Shown: in pieces, positions 57,653 through 64,000 of the stretch
Position numbering within the stretch: position 1 is the stretch's first letter
Layout of the letters: the number at the start of each line of letters is the position of its first letter
Assembly (NCBI GenBank): GCA_019055375.1
Contig: JAHQIW010005575.1
Location: forward strand, 1 to 64,000
Direction of reading: 5' to 3'
DNA length: 64,000 nucleotides
Source of the DNA: Parelaphostrongylus tenuis
Lineage: Eukaryota; Nematoda; Chromadorea; Rhabditida; Metastrongylidae
Notes under the pieces: generated by a model
The model's input: only the letters and a program-made list of their open reading frames with translations
Database searches by the model: none
What the model was told of the DNA's origin: nothing
Position numbers and translations under genes: made by a program

Positions 57653-58001
57653 TAGTATAATACTGATAATGTCGATAGCCGAACTTTCAGTTAAAAAATA
57701 ATAGATGGTTTCAAACCTGCTGCTTCTGTCACCATGACCTATATTGTTCAATTTACGGTATTTACATTTGAATTACTTCTCATGTGACGGCCGGTAGAGG
57801 AAAGCATCTTCAAAATGATACTCCGTTATCTCATTAGCTAACTGATGAAAATTTAGCATAAACTCTTCTCCCATATCACTTGTGAATAGCCTAATGTTTG
57901 TAACTTTACCAGCTCTCAAACTTCTCTTATTCCGCACTTTTGTGGTTTCGTATGGTTTGAGCAGAATGTGACTCTGACTCACCCACTATTCTCCTCCAAA
58001 A

Positions 58002-58375
58002 GTGGCCTCCATGTACTATGGAGATTTCTCAAAAAAGTCTCGCTCAAATTACACCGGAACACGAAAGTGTGAAATGCGGGGGAAATTGGAAATCGAATTG
58101 TCTCGATACACGCTAACAAAATTTCAAAATGAATTCATGGTAATTGCTTCATATTGCGTCATTGGATGTGACGTGAAACAGCATCCAGAGCTTTGTAAGC
58201 CTATTTCGTGGAATGTCAGAGCACAGTCCAAAGGTAAAGTTTTCAATACCCTATGGGATCAGATCTCCTGCCAATGCATTTCCAATCTTGGCACTATTCA
58301 TCTACAGTAACCGAGGAGGATAGAACGCCGTTTGAGTGTTTCTATACTAGGACGTAACTTGACACATTGCATTTT
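58002..58375 (+). CDS. Weak two-exon candidate, Cys-containing peptide
   Basis: ATG at 58002; the frame contains NYTGTRKCEMRGKLEIEL and SYCVIGCDVKQHPELCKPIS. A gtaaag at about 58234 and ctacag at about 58308 would join in frame to VTEEDRTPFECFYTRT and a stop. The opposite strand (57773-57982) is also partly open just upstream. No family recognised. The intron would be about 75 bp. Low confidence. Confidence 0.25.
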
Positions 58376-60539
58376 TAGAAACCCCTAAAGGACAACGTGT
58401 ACCATCTGAGGTACACCGATTGTTCAAAGCCCTTCGTCATTGAACAAAACGGAAGCTTAAATCTCTGCAATCTCAACAATGTGCTTGATTTTTTATGAAA
58501 CGTTTTTATTACTTTGTAGCAACTATAATAAAATTATGTTTAACACTCAGTTTTCTTTACTCGCTCGGATGAGGCTTGTTTCGATAGCCCAAATTTCGAC
58601 AAAATTCGATGCTATAATTGGCTTTTTTGAAAAATTGTTTTATAGCGCTGTTAGAGCGAAAAGAAGATTACGTTTCGAACTCGAAGTTTTTATCTTAAAG
58701 AAAGGCTATATGTATACTAAAAACATATGACCAAGTAGAGAAGATTATGGAGCATCAGAATAACACAAAAAACCTACGATTCTACCTCCAAATTGGAGGA
58801 AAATCTGCAATTGAATAACGAAAATCGCGCACCTTTTGCGAGTTGCGCTGTACGATCGATTAACTGCGTCCCTAAGGCTTAATCTTGAAATTATTCATTT
58901 TAAACTAATCAAGGAGAATGGAAGCCCATTTCAGTGTTTTCCTATAGTATGATGTCTTAATAGATAGGTCACACTGTGAAATAAGAAATCACGTACAATT
59001 TCAAGATTATGGTGCTCTCATAACTTAGTAGAGAAAAATAAGCGATTTACTGTTGCATAGTCGAGTCATTCGACGATCGACGAGATAAACTATGATACAG
59101 GTGATTTTCTACCACTACTACTAGCATTACTAGTGCCCCAACTACCCAATCAAATTAATTCTGAGATTTGATGTGCTGTTGAAAAGAAACACTGATGTAG
59201 TTCAGAGTTGTCTGCAATATTGCCAGAAGTTAGGGAATCACAAAGTTGGCGTGTTTATAGTGGAAATCAAAATTTGTTTGCTTGAGTCGGTTGATTACAC
59301 TCATAAATGAAGCCTAAATCGAAAACAAATCAATCACTTAAGTTTTTAATACAAGAATATGTTTCTAGACTTCAGTATGAGGAAAATTCGAAGAACAGTA
59401 ACAGTTTCAAGTGACATATAATGCTAAACCGTTCCAATTTTATCTGCTCACACTTCAAATTTCCGCTTCTCGGTCTAAAGGCTGTACCCTTACGAATTCA
59501 TGATGCATTAGATTTTCTTCGAGAGTTACAGCCGAAGGGAAAAAAACGCAGTGGTGCTCAAAATCTCATTCATTACTGCTATTAATCGGAATAAATAGAG
59601 GCGAATAGTGGAAGACAATCAACCGGAGTAATCAAATCATTCAAGCTTCATCAGACAACAACGCTTGTGCATGGCGACATGGAGGCAGTAACGAAAAAAT
59701 TTCGAAATTTCTTCATTTCATTCTCCTAGTAAGCAGTGGATTGCTAGCCTAATGATTATTTATCACATAGCAATCCATGCTCTCAATACAAGAAGAGCTC
59801 AACTAGCTAGTAACATGCCTAGTTTTATAGCCTTTTCTGCTAGAATAGCAACAGAAACCTCGTATTTGCTGAATAAGAAGATCGATGAGTTTATGTTAAT
59901 ATTTTGAAGCTTATATTGCCTTTTAGCAAAAAAGTGCAGAATGATGTTGTCATGTCAGTTTAATCACGATCATCTACGCAATGCTTTGACAAATATACCT
60001 ACTCTGTATAAGTGAAACACGAGAATTTCTTCACTTAGATTGTCTGATATTAGGTGTATAAATATGGCTCTGCCGTTTCTTCGGGTTGAATATCTAATCT
60101 ATACAAGAAAATCTGTGCAAATTTCTATCTGAATATTATTACCATCATTAACAATGGCATTTTCTCAAAATTTGGATGATTTGTAAATGCCATCGAAGAA
60201 AGTTCAGGCAAGTAAAATTGGTGAAGTTTTTCTTTATATTTACTAGCCTGCAATTTGAAGTTGTTAATTCTAAGTGGCAATCTAACGGTGCAATGTCGGG
60301 AGGTAAGGGTGTGGTGTGAAACCTTGTACCTCAGCTTTTTGTGACGTTTGCATCGATCTTGCAACATGAGGTCGCGCGATATCATGCGGCAAAATTTCAA
60401 AGTTCACACTATTTTGACTTTATAATACGACTTTTGAAATAAAACTATATGATATCGCTATCGCTCAATTGCTCATTTTCTAAAAACATTTTGGCATACA
60501 ACTTACCTAAACTTGCTTCAAGTTGGAGCTCCCTCCAAG
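58376..60539. other. Gap: no gene seen
   Basis: AT-rich sequence with short ORFs on both strands, none with a motif. 58830-58920 is a dispersed repeat also at 53755-53870. Confidence 0.4.
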
Positions 60540-60760
60540 TTTCATTAATCTTGTGCGTCGCTTCACTAGCATTTTCCCCCTACGTGCCATATGTGCATGA
60601 GTAGTGAGCAAATGTGTTTCCTCGATAACTCCATCTTGAAGCAAGTATAGGAAAGTTGTAAGCCAGAATTTCCACAAGAAATGCGCAGACGAACGATAAT
60701 GAGAATAAGCACTTTTTGAATATTTTTGGTTAACAAATCTTCAAAGCAAATTATGGCGTT
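60540..60760. repeat. Dispersed repeat, pair with 34960-35200
   Basis: Shares 'tttcattaatc', 'gcattttccccc' and 'cttgaagcaagtatagg' with the stretch at 34960-35200 in the same orientation. No coding potential. Confidence 0.55.
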
Positions 60761-60882
60761 TTTTGACTAGAAAGGTCGTCATCTTCAAATTCCTATAAAA
60801 ACTATTCAAAAGTTTGATTTTCAATGAAGCTAGGCGTTATAAATTGATTTGTGAAAATCAGAAGAACCTAACTTGATAAGTT

Positions 60883-60970
60883 GACACGAGGTTGGTTAAG
60901 TGATAGTAGTAGTTCGGCAGACCTTTCGGCAAGCCGCCTTCTTCAGGGCTTGAATCTATGTATTATTAGA
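60883..60970 (-). repeat. PLE terminal (pseudo-LTR-like) segment
   Basis: Minus-strand CCCTGAAGAAGGCGGC, TTGCCGAAAGG and GCCGAACTACTACT resemble the sequence right after the PLE GIY-YIG frame at 62270-62320 (CTCTGAAGAAGACGG...GCCGAATTACTACT). It lies upstream of that PLE in inverted orientation. It has a CUGAAGA...GCCGAAA string like a hammerhead core, but no proper stem III. Confidence 0.5.
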
Positions 60971-61319
60971 CTATTTGAAGGATTCGAAAAATCTTGTTAA
61001 TATACCGACTAGGTTAGATTGAAAATTTTTGCAATAAGACCACGGTCGAACTTCTCATAGAAAATGAACAAAGAAAGAATGTGTAAAGTTTTTCAATTCA
61101 ACGACCAATAACGCTTCTAAAACAATGTCTTAGTTATTCAATCTTTCGGTGGTTCGAAAATACCTTACACAGCTCAGGGGGTTAGCCATAGGTGCAACGG
61201 TAAGTACCTAGCCTTGTCATCGCTTTATCTATAAGATGGAAGCTCTAGTCCTTGTCCACCGCCTTGCTCTACTGCCGGTATATAATTGATTGCTTCATTA
61301 TCTGTTCCATACAAGAAGA

Positions 61320-62340
61320 AATGGACAATTTTTTTGAAGTCTTGAACGGACGGTCAGAGTGTATAAATTTTACGCGAGAGAGTTCAAACGGGAGCTGACT
61401 TTCAATCTCAAACATCTAAATAAAGCTTTTTGGTAGTGGCTATGGTTCAAAATTGTACCGAAAACCAAGTAACAGAAACATATTGGTCAATCACCTTTCC
61501 TCTCATCCTTCACACATGAAAAAATCGCCAATTAAAAACATGTTTCAAATGGCCAAAAATGTTTGCACAGGAGAAGAGGAAAGGAACGAATCGCTAAACT
61601 TGGCACGAAAAACTCCCATTTCCAACGGCTACAAAACATTCGCCACTCGGGAGTATTCAAAAAGTGGAATTAGTCCCAAAAGAGCAGTGCTCCACACCTA
61701 AATAGATTCCAATTCAAACTGCCATTTATATTAAACGAAATCAGTAGCGCGGTTAAAAGGTGCCTAGAAAGATGCGGTCTTGAGAATTCCATGGTAGTTA
61801 TTGAAATTCCATCTCCCACCCTGCACCATCAGCTGATAACAATAAACTTGATGAGCGCAGCACTAAAAATTGCATCATCCACTTGAACGGAAAAGAAGAG
61901 GACTGTATGAGATCGGTACAATTTATTTCATTACAGGTAAGACATGCGGGGAAAATTATATGGGTGAAGCGAATGGGCCACCTTTTATTCTCATATAAGA
62001 ACACCTAGATAGAAACCTAAAATCGGTAAAGACAAACCTTTAGATTTATATAGGGCACAAAAACATCGCAATAAAGATTTTGATGTGACTGCCGCGATCC
62101 TAGCGCAAGAATTAAGAGCCTCAGCGATCAAAACTCTTGAGGCATTGTGGACGAACGCCAAAGACGCCAAGATGAACCGCAAGACAAATGCGTCCACCAT
62201 TACACGAGGCCTCGTGCTTTTTTCTCCGTTTGATTTTTTAATCCAACTTATGCGGTGCATAAATCCAGGCTCTGAAGAAGACGGTTCGCTAAAGCGTTAG
62301 CCGAATTACTACTATTATTGCTTTACCAACATCGCGTTAG
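61320..62340 (+). pseudogene. Penelope-like retroelement, RT C-terminus and GIY-YIG endonuclease
   Basis: Best PLE copy in the window. From 61320 broken frames read LNGRSECINFTRE, then 61453-61701 (open 82 codons) KLYRKPSNRNILV, HPSHMKKSPIKNMFQMAKNV, CTGEEER and LARKTPISNGY, the PLE reverse-transcriptase palm end and thumb. 61729-61815 reads NEISSAVKRCLERCG...VVIEIPSP. 61900-61970 has GTIYFITGKTCGENYMGE, the YIG part of the GIY-YIG endonuclease (GENYMGE at about 61949-61968). 62070-62240 has VTAAILAQELRASAIKTLEAL then DAKMNRKTNAS. At least three frameshifts separate these parts, so it is inactive. PLEs reverse-transcribe and insert their RNA using this endonuclease and often carry hammerheads in their terminal repeats. 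Confidence 0.85.
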
Positions 62341-63525
62341 CTAATCAAAGCGAATTCTTTTGAACCTCAGAAACCTTAGAACCATCAATAGCGTTTCTGA
62401 CGCGCTTTCAAACCAGAAGAAAAGGATTTGTCTATCTTTATTTTCACTAGCATTACAGCGAAAAATAATTATGTGGCGGAGTCATATTTGCACACCTAAT
62501 AGCTACTTCAAAAAAATTTTACCCAACCGATTTTTCATTTGAGAAGTAAGGAAATCGTGCGGAGCCGTTAACGAGTTGTAGAAGCGGCTAAGACGGTTTA
62601 AAATCATCTAATCATTACGCGCTTTATCGATTAAAATTCAAACTTATATTACCAAAACTCGTTTTTAACCGTTTTTATCGCAATTGTGCTCGACACATTT
62701 CCTCTCCTCGGTAGCTCGTGTTCACCACTGTGTAGAATGGAATACAACTGTAACTCAACTGTCTCATAGTGCTTTTATCTCATCTTAATGGACTATTGTA
62801 GATGTTAAATCAGTTCAAAAAATCATGCAGAGGTTTTTTCGCCTCTTAAGCGTTAGCATTCCGCGGCACAGATATCTCTCGTGCACTATTTACTCACAAA
62901 GCTACGCGATAAGGGTCGGACAAGTGAATGCTAACCAAGCGCTACAAAGTACTTGTCCCTACGATGAAAATACATACAGAAAATGATTCTCAATGGCAGG
63001 GTCCCAATTGTATGCGCGCAGTCTCAGTCGGCCACAGGGATCCCGACACGTTATTGTAGGGAGGGTTATTTTGGTGGTCACCACTTGAGATTGTGGGCAT
63101 TTCAAGTGATTAGGATAGAAATCTGCGATCAGGTCAATATTCCAGTCTTTGAGTTTATTTACCGAGTCCGATCGAGTGGGCGCAGAGTACGCGGGCTACG
63201 TTTGCTGCTCATAGTAAATTCTCAAGAAACAAATCAATCCCGTTTAGAAGCGGCTCAGACGTTTAACTTGAACTTTTCACTCAGCAGATACAAACATATG
63301 TATTCTACTTATCTATGCGCATTTCGTCGTATACGGTGAACTATTCTTTCGACGCATTTACTAAAGTGACTACTTTTGTTTGCTTCTAAGTGCAGCATCT
63401 TGATCTATGTTTTCGTATGACTATATTTAACAGCTAATTACGTTCTCTATGGCCTCAGAGTCTACTCTCTGGGTTTGTTTGATCACAGTAATCACCAAGA
63501 CGTTTTATATGAAAGAATGAAGACT
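62341..63525. other. Gap: no supported gene
   Basis: Contains a 118-codon plus-strand ORF (62983-63339) starting with ATG, but its peptide has no recognisable motif and its codon use looks non-coding. Nothing else is assigned. Confidence 0.35.
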
Positions 63526-63529
63526 AACT

Positions 63530-64000
63530 TATTGGGTTGACAAAAAATTTTCCGGACTTTTTCGTTTTTGTTGATCATTTTTCGTACATTTAGGTTCTTC
63601 TCTTCACTATAGTTTGAAACAGTTTCTTTTGGTTATTTTGCTATACAACACTTATACATTTGTTTCAAGATAGAATTGCCGGTCAATTTCTTGTGGGCGG
63701 CCGGCTTCTTTCTTGTGCGTCAGATCTCCATTTTCAGTCTCGAAATCATTGAAGCTATGGAAAAATGGAGTTCTCCCTATTGTTCCGTCACCCCAGGCCT
63801 CGTTAATCCGGCGGATAGTCTCGGCAGCGCTTAAATCAAACGATACTTGTATGGCATCGAGAATCGTTTCTCCTCTAGAGACAATTCCGTTTCAGATCAG
63901 ATGTATAAATGTTGAAGGGATAGAGTTCCCGGCATTGATCAAACATTGAGTAATGCGCCATGCATTCGTTTTCAATTTTGAATTTTGCTTGAAGTGACTG
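63530..64000 (-). pseudogene. Internally deleted mariner-type element (runs off the window)
   Basis: At 63530-63560 the sequence TATTGGGTTGACAAAAAAT is a typical mariner terminal inverted repeat next to a TA target. Reading leftwards on the minus strand from about 63858, the frame gives AAETIRRINEAWGDGTIG, SFNDFETENGDL and GRPQEIDRQF, the N-terminal helix-turn-helix region of mariner/SETMAR-class transposases ('INKAWGEGT...GRPSE'). A start-like MFDQCREL lies upstream at about 63925-63948 in another frame. The DDD catalytic domain is absent between 63660 and the TIR, so most of the transposase is deleted. The second TIR would lie beyond 64000. Confidence 0.75.

Noticed and set aside
60883..60970. 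Hammerhead-like string CUGAAGA...GCCGAAA
   Set aside because: Stem II needs an unpaired base and stem III cannot form because no U16.1 is available; listed only as a PLE terminal segment.
62270..62330. Second hammerhead-like string after the PLE frame
   Set aside because: CUGAAGA is present but GAAA is replaced and no cleavage triplet is positioned correctly.
62983..63339. 118-codon plus-strand ORF
   Set aside because: No motif, no splice context, no repeat or paralogue to test conservation; not reported as a gene.
1..64000. CRISPR array, bacterial operon or prophage
   Set aside because: Spliced exons, RTE/PLE/mariner elements, tRNA-derived SINEs and TA microsatellites show that this is a eukaryotic genome; no regularly spaced short repeats with unique spacers occur.

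Overview
The window looks like an AT-rich, repeat-dominated stretch of a nematode nuclear chromosome, most likely a clade V (strongylid/hookworm-type) worm. The evidence is a Fes/Fps-like SH2 tyrosine kinase split by nematode-style introns, RTE non-LTR retrotransposon fragments, Penelope-like elements (PLEs) with a GIY-YIG endonuclease, a mariner fragment, and several tRNA-derived SINE-like families. There is no rRNA or intact conserved gene to fix the species. No long open gene is visible; real coding signal comes as short exons or decayed copies, so many of the entries are repeats and pseudogenes.

Layout. 1-5.9 kb is one copy of a ~5.8 kb direct segmental duplication (other copy 42.45-48.28 kb), carrying SINEs, a PLE remnant and the 3' part of an RTE element. 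6.1-9.0 kb holds foldback elements with hammerhead ribozyme (HHR) cores. 13.8-18.9 kb is a tyrosine-kinase pseudogene whose body lies in a large inverted duplication (15.0-19.2 kb against 28.4-33.4 kb). 22.3-28.4 kb, 26.6-34.8 kb and 23.9-38.4 kb contain further nested inverted and direct duplications, with HHR elements inserted into some copies and absent from their paralogues. 39-42.5 kb is a SINE and HHR cluster. 48.3-56 kb contains the best candidates for host genes, all on the minus strand: a Lys/Ser-rich repeat protein, a four-exon small membrane protein that no single long ORF reveals, and a two-exon 80-residue protein. 61.3-62.3 kb is a PLE and the right edge enters a mariner element.

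The main discovery is a set of at least four sequence-distinct families of short non-coding elements that carry hammerhead self-cleaving ribozymes. Several ribozymes are intact by inspection (conserved CUGANGA and GAA core, stems I/II/III, GUH cleavage site). Most occur as inverted pairs. Three elements are flanked by target-site duplications of different length (10, 12 and 16 bp), with a probable fourth of 11 bp, and two have an empty site preserved in a duplicated paralogue. Variable target duplications and HHRs are what one expects of PLE- or retrozyme-like retroelements. PLE reverse-transcriptase and GIY-YIG remnants occur four times in the same window, so a PLE-driven mobilisation is a reasonable inference, not a demonstrated link.

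The duplicated kinase is a second theme: the two copies have complementary damage (one lacks the activation-loop exon, the other the ATP-binding exon), and a ~75 bp filler at a junction suggests template-switching rearrangement.
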